Source: Kineococcus xinjiangensis (lineage in GTDB: Bacteria; Actinomycetota; Actinomycetes; Actinomycetales; Kineococcaceae). From it: a DNA stretch of 64,000 nt. The stretch spans positions 1-64,000 of the forward strand of contig NZ_PTJD01000003.1 in NCBI RefSeq assembly GCF_002934625.1, in the 5' to 3' direction. Both the position numbers and the translations under genes were made by a program. Below, in pieces: positions 39,437 to 48,683 of the stretch (position 1 is the stretch's first letter; the number at the start of each line of letters is the position of its first letter). Under the pieces are notes generated by a model. The model made no database searches, had not been told where the DNA came from, and saw only the letters and a program-made list of their open reading frames with translations.

Positions 39437-40150
39437 TCAGATCGAGCAGCCGTCCGGGCCGCAGGCTCCTGCCGCGGTGTCGGCCCCGACGACGGTGAGC
39501 GGCCGGCTCTCCTCCCACGCCCGCTGCAGCACCGCGAGCAGGTGCTCCGCGGGCTGGGCGCCCGAGACGCCGTACCTGCGGTCCACGACGAAGAACGGCA
39601 CCCCGCGCACGCCCAGGGCGGCGGCCTCGGCCTCCTCCGCGCGCACCTCGGCCAGGTGGCGGTCCTCGGCCAGGGCGGCGCGCACCTCCTCCCGGTCGAG
39701 ACCCGCCTCGGCCGCCAGGTCCACGAGCACGTCGCGCACGCCCACGGCCGCACCCTCCGTGAAGTACGCCCGCAGCAGGCGCTCCTTCACCGCGTCCTGC
39801 AGTCCGTGCCCGGCAGCGAGCAGGATCACCTGGTGGGCGTCGGCGGTGTTGGCGCGCACCGCCCTCTCGAAGTGGAAGTCGAGGCCCTCCTCGGCGGCGG
39901 CCGCGGTCATGGAGTCCAGCATCTGCCGGGCCTGCTCCACGCTCGTGCCGTACTTGGCGGCGAGGCGCCGGGCGTAGTCGTCACCGCCGGCGGAGGCGTC
40001 CGCGGACTCCGCAGAGGGGTCCAGCTCGAACGCCTTCCACTCCACCTCGACGTCGTCGCGGTGCTCGAAGCGCGCCAGCGCGGCCTCGAAGCGGCGCTTG
40101 CCGATGTAGCACCAGGGGCAGACGACGTCGGACCAGATCTCGACCTTCAC
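39437..40150 (-). CDS. FrnE-type DsbA family oxidoreductase
   Basis: 237 residues, thioredoxin fold, no signal peptide. The N-terminal active site C-P-W-C at residues 11-14 follows V-E-I-W-S-D-V-V; G-V-R-G-V-P-F-F-V-V-D holds the cis-proline; the C-terminus adds a second pair C-G-P-D-G-C. FrnE proteins are cytosolic disulfide isomerase-like enzymes; the Deinococcus member is linked to oxidative and radiation stress. ATG at 40150. Confidence 0.9.
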   Translation of the reverse strand: MKVEIWSDVVCPWCYIGKRRFEAALARFEHRDDVEVEWKAFELDPSAESADASAGGDDYARRLAAKYGTSVEQARQMLDSMTAAAAEEGLDFHFERAVRANTADAHQVILLAAGHGLQDAVKERLLRAYFTEGAAVGVRDVLVDLAAEAGLDREEVRAALAEDRHLAEVRAEEAEAAALGVRGVPFFVVDRRYGVSGAQPAEHLLAVLQRAWEESRPLTVVGADTAAGACGPDGCSI

Positions 40151-40211
40151 AGCACTCCTCCCGAAGATGTCCTGCCTTCAACAACTTCGGGGGAGCCGGT
40201 GCTGTTCCGGG

Positions 40212-41204
40212 CTACTCCACGACCGGCTCGACGGGCCGCACCGCCGCCTGCGACATCCCCCGCCCCTGCCGGGAACCCCGCACGGTGTCCACCGTCAGCA
40301 CCACGAGCGCCACCCACACCAGGCCGAAGCCCGCCCAGCGGGCCGCCGGCATCGTCTCCCCGAGCAGCAGCCCGCACACGAACTGCAGCACCGGCGCGCC
40401 GTACTGCAGCAGCCCGATGGTCGTCAGCGGAACCCGCCGCGCCGCCACGGCGAACAGCAGCAGCGGCACCGCGGTCACCAGGCCGGTGGCCGCCAGCAGT
40501 GCGCCGTGCCCGGCGCCGTGGCCGGTGAAGGTGGCCTGCCCGCTCGCGCCGAGCACCGCGAGGGTCACCGCGGCGGGCAGGAAGAGCAGCATGGTCTCCA
40601 CGCTGAGGCTGGAGAGGGCGTCCACGCCCCCGCCGCGGCGGCCCACCCGGTTCTTCACGAGGCCGTAGACGGCGAAGGAGAACGCCAGGACGAGCGCGAT
40701 CCACGGCAGCCGCCCGTGGGCGACGGTGAGCACCACCACCGCCACCGCCCCCGTGCCCACCGCCGCCCACTGCCACGGCCGCAGCCGCTCGCCCAGCAGC
40801 AGCACGCCGAAGAGGACGGTGACGAGGGGGTTGATGAAGTAGCCCAGCGACGCCTCGAGGACGTGGCCGATGTGGACGGCGTAGATGTAGACGCCCCAGT
40901 TGACGGCGATGACGACCGCCGCCACCGCCAGCAGCGCCAGCTGGGCGGGGTTGCGCAGCACCCGCAGCAGCACCGGCCAGCCGCGCAGCAGCGTCACCAC
41001 CACCGCGCAGACGGCCAGGGACCACACGACGCGGTGGGCGAGGACCTCGATCGGGCCGGCGGGCTGCAGGAGGACGAAGAAGAGCGGGAAGACCCCCCAG
41101 AGCGCGTACGCACCGGCGCCCGCGAGGACACCGGTGCGATCGCCGAGGGCGGTGACGCGCGAAGGCGCGGAGGCGGCTCCCGAAGGAGCGCCCCCGCGCC
41201 TCAC
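40212..41204 (-). CDS. rarD: RarD-type EamA family transporter
   Basis: 330 residues with ten hydrophobic helices. RarD signature: G-A-Y-A-L-W-G-V-F-P-L-F-F-V-L-L near residue 30, E-V-L-A-H-R-V-V-W-S, V-N-W-G-V-Y-I-Y-A-V, E-A-S-L-G-Y-F-I-N-P-L and L-Q-Y-G-A-P-V-L-Q-F. Family members are putative permeases of unknown substrate. The GTG at 41204 has GGAG upstream; it lies within 22 bases of the korB stop, after a small hairpin. Confidence 0.87.
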   Translation of the reverse strand: MRRGGAPSGAASAPSRVTALGDRTGVLAGAGAYALWGVFPLFFVLLQPAGPIEVLAHRVVWSLAVCAVVVTLLRGWPVLLRVLRNPAQLALLAVAAVVIAVNWGVYIYAVHIGHVLEASLGYFINPLVTVLFGVLLLGERLRPWQWAAVGTGAVAVVVLTVAHGRLPWIALVLAFSFAVYGLVKNRVGRRGGGVDALSSLSVETMLLFLPAAVTLAVLGASGQATFTGHGAGHGALLAATGLVTAVPLLLFAVAARRVPLTTIGLLQYGAPVLQFVCGLLLGETMPAARWAGFGLVWVALVVLTVDTVRGSRQGRGMSQAAVRPVEPVVE

Positions 41205-41222
41205 CACCGCTCCGCAGCGGTG
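41205..41222 (-). terminator. 7-bp hairpin between korB and rarD
   Basis: CACCGCT-CCGC-AGCGGTG is a perfect stem with a 4-base loop directly after the korB stop and before the rarD start. No T-tract; it may terminate weakly, or fold over the rarD ribosome binding site, which it contains. Confidence 0.45.
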
Positions 41223-41226
41223 CGGC

Positions 41227-42315
41227 TCACGCCACGGACCAGGTGTCGTTCCCCGCCAGCAGCGCCTCGAGGTCCGCGTCGGTGGCGGGACCACCGGCCT
41301 TCTCCTGCGCCGCTGCCACCTGCTCGCGGGCCAGGTCGTCGTAGGTGGGCCGGGCCACGGAGCGGAACACGCCCATCGGCACGCTGCCCATGCCCGGCTC
41401 GGACAGCCGCGCGAGGGCGAACGCCTGCGACGGGTCGGTCGCCGCGACGTCGTGGACGAGCGGCTCGCGCCCGCCCAGCTCGGCCTCGGGCACCATCTCC
41501 ACGCCGCCGCCCGCCGCGCGCACCGCCACCCGGTCGCCGCTGCGGATGACCTCGCCGTCGACGAGGCGCACGATGCGGGCCTCGGCCTGCTCGCGGTCCT
41601 TGAGCACGTCGAACGCGCCGTCGTTGAAGATCGGGCAGTTCTGGAAGATCTCCACCAGGGCCGCGCCGCGGTGCTCCGCCGCCGCCCGCAGCACGGAGGT
41701 GAGCTGCTTGCGGTCGGAGTCGGTGGTCCGCGCCACGAAGGTCGCCTCCGCACCCAGGGCCAGCGACACCGGGTCGAAGGGGGCGTCCACGCTGCCCGCC
41801 GGGGTCGACTTGGTGACCTTGCCGATCTCCGAGGTGGGGGAGTACTGCCCCTTCGTGAGGCCGTAGATCCGGTTGTTGAACAGCAGGATCGTCAGGTTCA
41901 CGTTGCGGCGCAGCGCGTGGATGAGGTGGTTGCCGCCGATGGAGAGGGAGTCCCCGTCGCCGGTCACGATCCACACGGACAGGTCGGGCCGGGAGGTCGC
42001 CAGCCCCGTCGCGATCGTCGGGGCGCGCCCGTGGATGGAGTGCATCCCGTAGGACTCGAGGTAGTACGGGAAGCGGGAGGCGCAGCCGATCCCGGAGATG
42101 CAGACGATGTTCTCCCGGCGGATGCCCAGCTCCGGGAGGAAGCCCTGCACGGCGGCGAGGATCGCGTAGTCGCCGCAGCCCGGGCACCAGCGCACCTCCG
42201 AGGCGGAGGTGAAGTCCTTCTTCTTCAGCGCCACGCCCTCGTCGAGGTGCGGCACGTCGCGCAGGCCCTCGGTGGACCCGCGGTAGGTGGGGATCTGCAG
42301 GGGGATGGAGGTCAC
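41227..42315 (-). CDS. korB: 2-oxoacid:ferredoxin oxidoreductase, beta subunit (KorB)
   Basis: 362 residues. Thiamine-diphosphate and Fe-S subunit: W-C-P-G-C-G-D-Y-A near residue 45, S-G-I-G-C-A-S-R-F-P-Y-Y, the cofactor motif G-D-G-D-S-L-S-I-G-G-N-H ending in L-F-N-N-R-I-Y-G-L-T-K-G-Q-Y-S-P-T, and N-C-P-I-F-N-D. With KorA it oxidises 2-oxoglutarate (or a related acid) to the acyl-CoA, reducing ferredoxin. GTG start at 42315 overlaps the korA stop by four bases. Confidence 0.95.
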   Translation of the reverse strand: MTSIPLQIPTYRGSTEGLRDVPHLDEGVALKKKDFTSASEVRWCPGCGDYAILAAVQGFLPELGIRRENIVCISGIGCASRFPYYLESYGMHSIHGRAPTIATGLATSRPDLSVWIVTGDGDSLSIGGNHLIHALRRNVNLTILLFNNRIYGLTKGQYSPTSEIGKVTKSTPAGSVDAPFDPVSLALGAEATFVARTTDSDRKQLTSVLRAAAEHRGAALVEIFQNCPIFNDGAFDVLKDREQAEARIVRLVDGEVIRSGDRVAVRAAGGGVEMVPEAELGGREPLVHDVAATDPSQAFALARLSEPGMGSVPMGVFRSVARPTYDDLAREQVAAAQEKAGGPATDADLEALLAGNDTWSVA

Positions 42316-44258
42316 CGGCCCGCTCCCGTCAGGTCGTCGGTGGTGTCCGCGCTCAGGTCGCGGAGGGTCTGGTCGGTGGGCTCGTCGGACGGCCCGCCGA
42401 GGTGGGCGGAGATGACCTCGGCCAGCTCGGAGGAGGTGAACGGCAGGCCGCGCACCCGGTTGTAGCCGATGACGTCCACCAGGTACTGGGCGCGCAGCAG
42501 CATCCGCAGCTGCCCCAGGTTCATCTCGGGGACGACCACGCGCCTGTAGGAGCGCAGGACCTGCCCGAGGTTGGCGGGGAAGGGGTTGACGTGGCGCAGG
42601 TGCGCGGTGGCCACCCGCTGGCCGCCCGCCCGCACCGCGCGGGCCGCCGCGGCGATGGGGCCGTACGTGGAGCCCCAGCCCAGCACCAGCACGTCGGCGC
42701 GCTCGCCGGTGGCGGCACCGGGGTCGTCGACCTCCACGTCGGGGACGTCCACGCCGTCCACCTTGGCCTGCCGGAGCAGCACCATCTTCTCGTGGTTGTC
42801 GGGGTCGTAGGAGATCTCCCCGCTGCCGTCGGCCTTCTCCAGGCCGCCGATGCGGTGCTCCAGCCCCGGCGTGCCCGGCACCGCCCAGGGGCGGGCCAGG
42901 GTCTCGGGGTCGCGCAGGTAGGGCCGGAAGACGGGGGTGCCGTCCTCGGCGGTCGCGTTGGGCTGGGTGGTGAACTCCACCGTCAGGTCCGGCAGCGAGG
43001 ACACCGCCGGCAGCAGCCACGGCTCGGAGCCGTTGGCGAGGTAGCCGTCGGAGAGCAGCATCACGGGCGTGCGGTACTTCAGCGCGATCCGGCAGGCCTC
43101 CACCGCGGCGTCGAAGCAGTCGGCGGGGGAGCGGGGCGCGACGACGGGCAGGGGCGCCTCGCCGTTGCGCCCGTACATCGCCTGCAGCAGGTCCGCCTGC
43201 TCGGTCTTGGTGGGCAGGCCGGTCGAGGGACCGCCGCGCTGCACGTCGATGATCACCAGCGGCAGCTCCAGCATGACGGCCAGGCCGATGGTCTCCGCCT
43301 TCAGCGCGAGACCGGGGCCGGAGGTCGTCGTGACGCCGAGCGCGCCGCCGTACGAGGCGCCCAGGGCGGCGCCGATGCCGGCGATCTCGTCCTCGGCCTG
43401 GATGGTGGTGACGCCGAAGCGCTTCATGCCCGACAGCGCGTGCAGGATGTCGGAGGCCGGGGTGATCGGGTACGACCCCAGCACCAGCGGCAGGCCGGCG
43501 CGGTGCGCGGCGGCCACCAGCCCGTAGGCGGTGGCGGTGTTGCCGGTGACGTTGCGGTACGTGCCCGTGGGGGCCGGCGCGGGGGCGATCTCGTAGGTGA
43601 CCGCGAAGCCCTCGACCGTCTCGCCGTAGTTGTACCCGGCGCGGAAGGCCGCGAGGTTGGCCTCCAGGATCTGCGGGCGCTTGCCGAACTTCGTCCGCAG
43701 GAAGCGCTCGGTGCCCTCGGTGGGCCGGTTGTACAGCCACGAGACGAGCCCGAGGGCGTACATGTTCTTGCTGCGCTCGGCGTCCTTGCGGGTCAGGCCG
43801 AACTCGGCCAGCGCCTCCACGGTGCGCGAGGTCAGCGGCAGGGCGTGCAGCTGGTAGGCCTCCAGGCTGCCGTCCTCCAGCGGGTTGGCGTCGTAGCCGA
43901 CCCGGGCGAGGTTGCGCTTGGTGAACTCGTCGGAGTCCACGATGAGCGTGCCGCCGCGGCGCACGTCGCCCAGGTTGGAGCGCAGCGCCGCCGGGTTCAT
44001 GGCCACGAGCACGTCCGGGTGGTCGCCGGGCGTCATGACGTCGTGGTCGGCGAAGTGCAGCTGGAAGCTCGACACCCCCAGCACGGTCCCGGCAGGGGCG
44101 CGGATCTCCGCGGGGAAGTTGGGCAGCGTGGCGAGGTCGTTGCCCAGCGCGGCGGTCTCCGCGGTGAAGCGGTCGCCGGTGAGCTGCATGCCGTCGCCGG
44201 AGTCACCAGCGAAGCGGATGACGACGCGGTCGACGCGCTGGACCTGCTTGACGCTCAT
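42312..44258 (-). CDS. korA: 2-oxoacid:ferredoxin oxidoreductase, alpha subunit with fused gamma domain (KorA)
   Basis: 648 residues. Residues about 10-200 are the gamma domain (R-F-A-G-D-S-G-D-G-M-Q-L-T-G); the alpha domain begins near 240 with G-N-T-A-T-A-Y-G-L and continues Y-P-I-T-P-A-S-D-I-L-H, Q-A-E-D-E-I-A-G-I-G-A-A-L-G-A and T-T-T-S-G-P-G-L-A-L-K. The C-terminus L-A-E-V-I-S-A-H-L extends into an acidic tail. This gamma-alpha fusion is the usual actinobacterial KorA. ATG at 44258. The divergent gap to htpX holds overlapping palindromes. Confidence 0.95.
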   Translation of the reverse strand: MSVKQVQRVDRVVIRFAGDSGDGMQLTGDRFTAETAALGNDLATLPNFPAEIRAPAGTVLGVSSFQLHFADHDVMTPGDHPDVLVAMNPAALRSNLGDVRRGGTLIVDSDEFTKRNLARVGYDANPLEDGSLEAYQLHALPLTSRTVEALAEFGLTRKDAERSKNMYALGLVSWLYNRPTEGTERFLRTKFGKRPQILEANLAAFRAGYNYGETVEGFAVTYEIAPAPAPTGTYRNVTGNTATAYGLVAAAHRAGLPLVLGSYPITPASDILHALSGMKRFGVTTIQAEDEIAGIGAALGASYGGALGVTTTSGPGLALKAETIGLAVMLELPLVIIDVQRGGPSTGLPTKTEQADLLQAMYGRNGEAPLPVVAPRSPADCFDAAVEACRIALKYRTPVMLLSDGYLANGSEPWLLPAVSSLPDLTVEFTTQPNATAEDGTPVFRPYLRDPETLARPWAVPGTPGLEHRIGGLEKADGSGEISYDPDNHEKMVLLRQAKVDGVDVPDVEVDDPGAATGERADVLVLGWGSTYGPIAAAARAVRAGGQRVATAHLRHVNPFPANLGQVLRSYRRVVVPEMNLGQLRMLLRAQYLVDVIGYNRVRGLPFTSSELAEVISAHLGGPSDEPTDQTLRDLSADTTDDLTGAGR

Positions 44259-44340
44259 GAGGGGTGTGGCCGTCCTTCACTCGGGGCTTCCGCAACTGTA
44301 AGGCGAGGCTGCCCCCGATCCTTCCCGCTGCGGGCCCTCC

Positions 44341-44384
44341 TGAGACCGGGGTCTCACTCTGTGAGCGCACAAGCCGTCCTTGTG
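44341..44384. promoter_or_regulatory. Three successive palindromes between korA and htpX
   Basis: TGAGACC-GG-GGTCTCA (44341-44356), overlapping CTCAC-TCT-GTGAG (44353-44365), then CACAAG-CCGTC-CTTGTG (44368-44384... right arm ends at 44384). All arms are perfect. The 246-base gap between the divergent starts contains no gene, so these are candidate operators for one or both. Confidence 0.5.
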
Positions 44385-44504
44385 GGCTCGCCGCGGCGCG
44401 GCCCGGGCGGAACCGGGCGGGGACGGCGTGCGTTGCGGGAGTGCCGGTGCCGGGTAACGCTGCGGGCGGGACGCGTGGGCGCCCCGTCGGGAGGGAGCAG
44501 GTCC

Positions 44505-45386
44505 ATGGGGCACCGCCACCACAACGGCCTGAAGACCGCCGCGCTCTTCGGCGCCATCTGGGGGGTGCTGCTGCTCGTCGGCTACCTCCTCGCCGCCTCC
44601 CTGCGCATCCCGGGCCTGGTCCTCGTCTTCGCCCTCCTCGGTCTCGGCAGCACCCTCTACGGCTACTGGTACAGCGACAAGATCGCCCTGCGCGCCATGC
44701 GGGCGCGGCCGGTCTCAGAGGCGGAGCAGCCGGCCATGCACCGCATCGTGCGGGAGCTGTCCACGGCGGCCCACCAGCCGATGCCCCGGCTGTACGTGTC
44801 CCCGACGATGGCCCCGAACGCCTTCGCCACCGGCCGCGACCCGGCCAACGCCGCGGTCTGCTGCACCGAGGGCATCCTGCAGATGCTCGACGAGCGGGAG
44901 CTGCGCGGGGTCCTGGGCCACGAGCTGATGCACGTCTACAACCGCGACATCCTCACCTCCTCCGTGGCCGCCGCGCTGGCCGGCCTCATCACGTCGATCG
45001 CCCAGTTCGGGATGCTCTTCGGCGCGATGGGCGGGCGCGACCACTCCGGCCGCTCCAACCCGCTGGCGGTGCTCCTGCTGTCCCTGATGGCGCCGTTGGC
45101 CGCGAGCCTCGTCCGGCTCGCCATCAGCCGCACCCGCGAGTACGACGCGGACGAGGACGGCGCCCGCCTCACCGGGGATCCGCTGGCGCTGGCCTCCGCC
45201 CTGCACAAGCTCGAGATGGGCACGCGCGCCCTGCCGCTGCCGCCGGAGCGGGAGCTCGTCAACGCCAGCCACATGATGATCGCCAACCCCTTCCGCGGGC
45301 AGGGCGTGGCGAGGCTGTTCGCCACGCACCCACCGATGGCGGAGCGCATCGCCCGCCTGGAGGCGCTGGCCGGCTACCGCCGCTGA
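44505..45386 (+). CDS. htpX: Zinc metalloprotease HtpX
   Basis: 293 residues. Two N-terminal helices (about 10-55), then M48 peptidase motifs: M-P-R-L-Y-V and M-A-P-N-A-F-A-T-G-R, zinc site H-E-L-M-H at 139-143, two further helices (about 150-205), and R-E-Y-D-A-D with the third ligand Glu. The C-terminal T-H-P-P-M-A-E-R-I-A-R-L is conserved. Membrane quality control protease. ATG at 44505 with GGGAGGG upstream. Confidence 0.94.
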   Translation: MGHRHHNGLKTAALFGAIWGVLLLVGYLLAASLRIPGLVLVFALLGLGSTLYGYWYSDKIALRAMRARPVSEAEQPAMHRIVRELSTAAHQPMPRLYVSPTMAPNAFATGRDPANAAVCCTEGILQMLDERELRGVLGHELMHVYNRDILTSSVAAALAGLITSIAQFGMLFGAMGGRDHSGRSNPLAVLLLSLMAPLAASLVRLAISRTREYDADEDGARLTGDPLALASALHKLEMGTRALPLPPERELVNASHMMIANPFRGQGVARLFATHPPMAERIARLEALAGYRR

Positions 45387-45498
45387 GGACCGGGCGGCCC
45401 GCTCGTCGCTCGCCGTGACCATGGAGCGCCGGAGGGTGCAGAGTGGGAGCGGCGGCCCGACATCGGGTCGTCCGACGCCGTCGTCGGGGAGGTCCAGC

Positions 45499-47292
45499 GT
45501 GCCGCGTCCTTACCTGCCCATCGCGGAGCACGGGGTGGTCGGCGACCTGCGCACCGTCGCCCTGATCGGCACCGACGGCAACGTCGACTGGTACTGCCCC
45601 GGCCGCTTCGACGCCCCGTCCCTGTTCGGCTGCCTCCTCGACGCGGAGAAGGGCGGCTGGTTCTCCCTGCGCTGCCGCACGGCCACCCAGCAGAAGCAGC
45701 TCTACCTGCCCGACACGAACATCCTGCTGACCCGCTTCCTCGCCGCCGAGGCCGTCGGGGAGGTCACGGACTTCATGGTGCCCAGGATCCGCGAGTTCCG
45801 GTCCCCGGGCGGGTCCCTGGTGCGGCAGGCGTCGGCCGTGCGGGGGACCGCCACGTTCGAGCTGGAGTGCCGCCCGGCCTTCGACTACGGCCGCGCCCCG
45901 CACACGACCGCGCTGGTGGACGGCGTCGGCGCGGTGTTCGAGTCGGCGCTGGGGCGGGCGGTGCTGCGCACGAACTTCCCGCTGCGCCTGAGCGCCGACG
46001 GGCTCGCCGTGGAGTCCACCCTCGACCTCGCCGAGGGCGAGCACGCGGAGGCGGTGCTGGACTGGCAGGGGGAGGTCCGGGCGCTGGCGCCCGGGGAGAC
46101 GGAGCGGCAGTTCCGGGCGACGTCGGCCTACTGGCAGCGCTGGCTCGGGCAGTCGCGCTACCAGGGCCGCTGGCGGGAGATGGTCCACCGCTCCGCGCTG
46201 GCGCTGAAGCTGCTCGTCTACCACCCGACGGGGGCGCTGGTGGCGGCGCCGACGACGTCGCTGCCGGAGGAGCTGGGTGGCGTCCGCAACTGGGACTACC
46301 GCTACGCCTGGCTGCGCGACGCCGCCTTCACCGTCTACGCCCTCATGAGCCTCGGCTTCCTGGAGGAGGCGGCGGCCTTCATGACGTGGGTGCAGGCCCG
46401 CTGCGAGGAGGCCGATCCCCAGCAGGACCTGCGGATCATGTACTCGGTGGACGGCAGCGCCCACATCCCGGAGGTGGAGCTGGGGCACCTGGAGGGCTAC
46501 TGCGGCTCCGGGCCGGTCCGCATCGGCAACGACGCGGTGGGGCAGCGCCAGCACGACATCTACGGCGAGCTGATGGACTCGGTCTACCTCTACAACCGCG
46601 AGGTGCCGATCTCCTACGACCTGTGGGCGGGCCTGTCGCGGCGCCTGGACTGGCTGGCGGACCACTGGGAGGAGCCCGACGAGGGCATCTGGGAGATCCG
46701 CGGCCCCCGGCAGCGCTTCACGTACTCGGGGCTGATGACGTGGGTGGCCTTCGACCGGGGCCTGCGGGTGGCGCGGGACCGGGGGCTGCCGGCGCCGGAG
46801 GGCAGGTGGCGCAAGCTGGCCGCGAAGGCGTACCGCTTCGTGCAGGAGGAGTGCTGGGACCCGCAGGCGGGGGCGTTCATGATGGCGCCCGGCAGCCACC
46901 TGCTCGACGCCTCGGTGCTGTGCATGCCGCTGGTGAAGTTCGCCGGGCCGACGGACCCGCGCTTCCTGAGCACCCTGGACCGCATCCGTGCGGAGCTGGT
47001 CTCCGACAGCCTCGTGCACCGCTACGCCCGTACCGGCCACGACGGCCTCACGGGCGACGAGGGCACGTTCAACCTGTGCTCGTTCTGGTACGTCGACGCC
47101 CTGACGGGTGCCGGGCGGGTCGAGGAGGCGCGCCTGGTCTTCGACAAGATGCTGACCTACGCCAACCACGTCGGCCTCTACGCCGAGGAGATCGGTCCCT
47201 CGGGGGAGGCGCTGGGCAACTTCCCGCAGGCCTTCACGCACCTGGCCCTCATCAGCGCCGCCCTCAACCTGGACCGGGCGCTGGGCCGCTGA
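45499..47292 (+). CDS. Glycoside hydrolase family 15 protein (trehalase/glucoamylase type)
   Basis: 597 residues from the GTG at 45499, which has GGGGAGG upstream; the frame is open further upstream but that stretch is low complexity. N-terminal domain opens P-Y-L-P-I-A-E-H-G-V-V-G-D-L-R-T-V-A-L-I-G with D-G-N-V-D-W-Y-C-P-G-R-F-D. The (alpha/alpha)6 barrel has R-N-W-D-Y-R-Y-A-W-L-R-D-A-A, G-I-W-E-I-R-G-P (general acid Glu) and A-E-E-I-G-P-S-G-E-A-L-G-N-F-P-Q-A-F-T-H (general base). In actinobacteria such enzymes act on trehalose or maltodextrins. No signal peptide. Confidence 0.92.
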   Translation: MPRPYLPIAEHGVVGDLRTVALIGTDGNVDWYCPGRFDAPSLFGCLLDAEKGGWFSLRCRTATQQKQLYLPDTNILLTRFLAAEAVGEVTDFMVPRIREFRSPGGSLVRQASAVRGTATFELECRPAFDYGRAPHTTALVDGVGAVFESALGRAVLRTNFPLRLSADGLAVESTLDLAEGEHAEAVLDWQGEVRALAPGETERQFRATSAYWQRWLGQSRYQGRWREMVHRSALALKLLVYHPTGALVAAPTTSLPEELGGVRNWDYRYAWLRDAAFTVYALMSLGFLEEAAAFMTWVQARCEEADPQQDLRIMYSVDGSAHIPEVELGHLEGYCGSGPVRIGNDAVGQRQHDIYGELMDSVYLYNREVPISYDLWAGLSRRLDWLADHWEEPDEGIWEIRGPRQRFTYSGLMTWVAFDRGLRVARDRGLPAPEGRWRKLAAKAYRFVQEECWDPQAGAFMMAPGSHLLDASVLCMPLVKFAGPTDPRFLSTLDRIRAELVSDSLVHRYARTGHDGLTGDEGTFNLCSFWYVDALTGAGRVEEARLVFDKMLTYANHVGLYAEEIGPSGEALGNFPQAFTHLALISAALNLDRALGR

Positions 47293-47295
47293 GTC

Positions 47296-47337
47296 CCGGC
47301 GCGGGGGTCCGCCCGGACGTGCGGACCCCCGCGCCGG
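47296..47337. terminator. Strong bidirectional terminator (16-bp stem)
   Basis: A perfect 16-bp GC-rich stem (47296-47311 with 47322-47337) and a 10-base loop lie between the stop codons of the convergent GH15 and yajQ genes. Confidence 0.85.
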
Positions 47338-47344
47338 CCGGTGC

Positions 47345-47836
47345 TCAGCGGTAGTTGACGAACTGCAGGGCGGCGTCGAGGTCGGCGCCCTTCAGCAGGG
47401 CGATCACGTCCTGCAGGTCGTCGCGGCTCTTGGAGGAGACGCGCATCTCCTCGCCGGTGACCTGGGTCTTCACGCCCTTCGGGCCCTCGTCGCGGATGAT
47501 CTTGCCGATCTTCTTGGCGAGCTCCTGGCTCAGCCCCTCCTTGAGGGAGGCCTCGATGCGGTACTCCTTGCCGGAGGGGCGGGGCTCGCAGGCGTCGAGG
47601 GCCTTCAGCGAGATGCCCCGCTTGATGAGCTTGGTCTGCAGGACGTCGAGGACGGCGTTGACGCGGTCCTCGGAGTTGGCCCTCATGAGGATGGTCTCCC
47701 CGCTCCAGCGGACCTCCGCGTCGGTGCCCTTGAAGTCGTACCGCTGCGAGATCTCCTTGGCGGCCTGGTTGAGCGCGTTGTCGACCTCCTGGCGGTCGAC
47801 CTTGCTGACGACGTCGAACGACGACTCGCTGGGCAC
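47345..47836 (-). CDS. YajQ family nucleotide-binding protein
   Basis: 163 residues. [18 protein letters not shown] at the start, [35 protein letters not shown] and [10 protein letters not shown] are near-identical to the YajQ consensus. Members bind nucleic acids or nucleotides; in Xanthomonas a homologue binds cyclic-di-GMP. The GTG at 47836 has AGGAGGAGC upstream. Convergent with the GH15 gene. Confidence 0.93.
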   Translation of the reverse strand: MPSESSFDVVSKVDRQEVDNALNQAAKEISQRYDFKGTDAEVRWSGETILMRANSEDRVNAVLDVLQTKLIKRGISLKALDACEPRPSGKEYRIEASLKEGLSQELAKKIGKIIRDEGPKGVKTQVTGEEMRVSSKSRDDLQDVIALLKGADLDAALQFVNYR

Positions 47837-48000
47837 GGGGTGCTCCTCCTGGACGGGTGCGGCGGGACGGGGCGGCGACGGGCACCCCGAGGGGGTGCGC
47901 GCGGGCCGCCGACTGCTTGCTATCGTGTCACCTGCGTCCGGCGCACTTCACGGGCCTGCCCCTCTCAGGGTGGGCTTGGGAGGGTGTGCTGAGCGTCCCT

Positions 48001-48083
48001 GGCGGGTTGCCCGAGCGGCCAATGGGAGCTGACTGTAAATCAGTCGTCGTAAGACTACGGAGGTTCGAATCCTTCACCCGCCA
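48001..48083 (+). tRNA. tRNA-Tyr (GTA)
   Basis: Acceptor arms GGCGGGT (48001-48007) and ACCCGCC (48076-48082) with discriminator A. Anticodon GTA sits in CTGTAAA. The long variable arm (class II tRNA) expected for bacterial tRNA-Tyr is present. CCA is not encoded. TATCGT at 47921-47926 is a candidate -10 box. Confidence 0.95.
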
Positions 48084-48189
48084 CGCTGAGGGTCCCGGTG
48101 CCGAGACGGCGCCGGGATCCTGCGCGTCAGCCGGGTCCGCGGCCAGGTGGGAGTCCTTCCCAGCGACCGTGTACGCTCGGTGTCGCACC

Positions 48190-48261
<72 letters not shown>

Positions 48262-48294
48262 CTCAGCACTTCCGGTTCCTGCCGGCGGCGCTGT

Positions 48295-48370
48295 GGCGGA
48301 GTAGCTCAGTTGGTAGAGCAAGCGGCTCATAATCGCTGTGTCGTCGGTTCAAGTCCGGCCTCCGCTACCA
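48295..48370 (+). tRNA. tRNA-Met (CAT), CCA encoded
   Basis: Acceptor arms GGCGGAG (48295-48301) and CTCCGCT (48360-48366) with a G-T closing pair, discriminator A, and an encoded CCA. Anticodon loop CTCATAA gives CAT. The standard paired acceptor end indicates the elongator type. The order Thr-Met-rpmG is common in actinobacteria. Confidence 0.94.
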
Positions 48371-48483
48371 GGGCGGCGCCCCTCGGGGTGACCGCATGGA
48401 GGGGGGCGCGTCGCGTACCCTGGGCTCAGTCGCGTCGTCCGACGCCGCCCATCAGACCGACCAGTTGAGAGAAGGCACCAGCT

Positions 48484-48654
48484 GTGGCCGCGAAGAGCCA
48501 GGACGTCCGCCCCAAGATCACCCTGGCGTGCACGGAGTGCAAGCACCGGAACTACATCACCAAGAAGAACCGGCGCAACGACCCCGACCGCCTTGAGCTG
48601 AAGAAGTTCTGCCCCAACTGCAGCACCCACCGCGAGCACCGCGAGACCCGCTGA
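48484..48654 (+). CDS. rpmG: 50S ribosomal protein L33
   Basis: 56 residues: [20 protein letters not shown] as successive conserved segments, [11 protein letters not shown], then [10 protein letters not shown]. Two C-x-x-C pairs make this the zinc-binding (C+) form of L33. GTG at 48484; GAGAGAAGG upstream. It leads a row of rpmG, hadA-like and hadB-like genes as in mycobacteria. Confidence 0.95.
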   Translation: MAAKSQDVRPKITLACTECKHRNYITKKNRRNDPDRLELKKFCPNCSTHREHRETR

Positions 48655-48683
48655 CCGGGTCCGTCCAGGCGGAGGGCGCTGTC

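Noticed and set aside
40160-40191. Hairpin CCCGAAG / CTTCGGG between rarD and the FrnE gene
   Set aside because: Only 7 bp with an 18-base loop; too weak to call as a terminator with confidence.
45415-45498. Extra N-terminus of the GH15 protein
   Set aside because: Ser/Gly/Arg-rich and not part of the family; a GTG with GGGGAGG lies at 45499.
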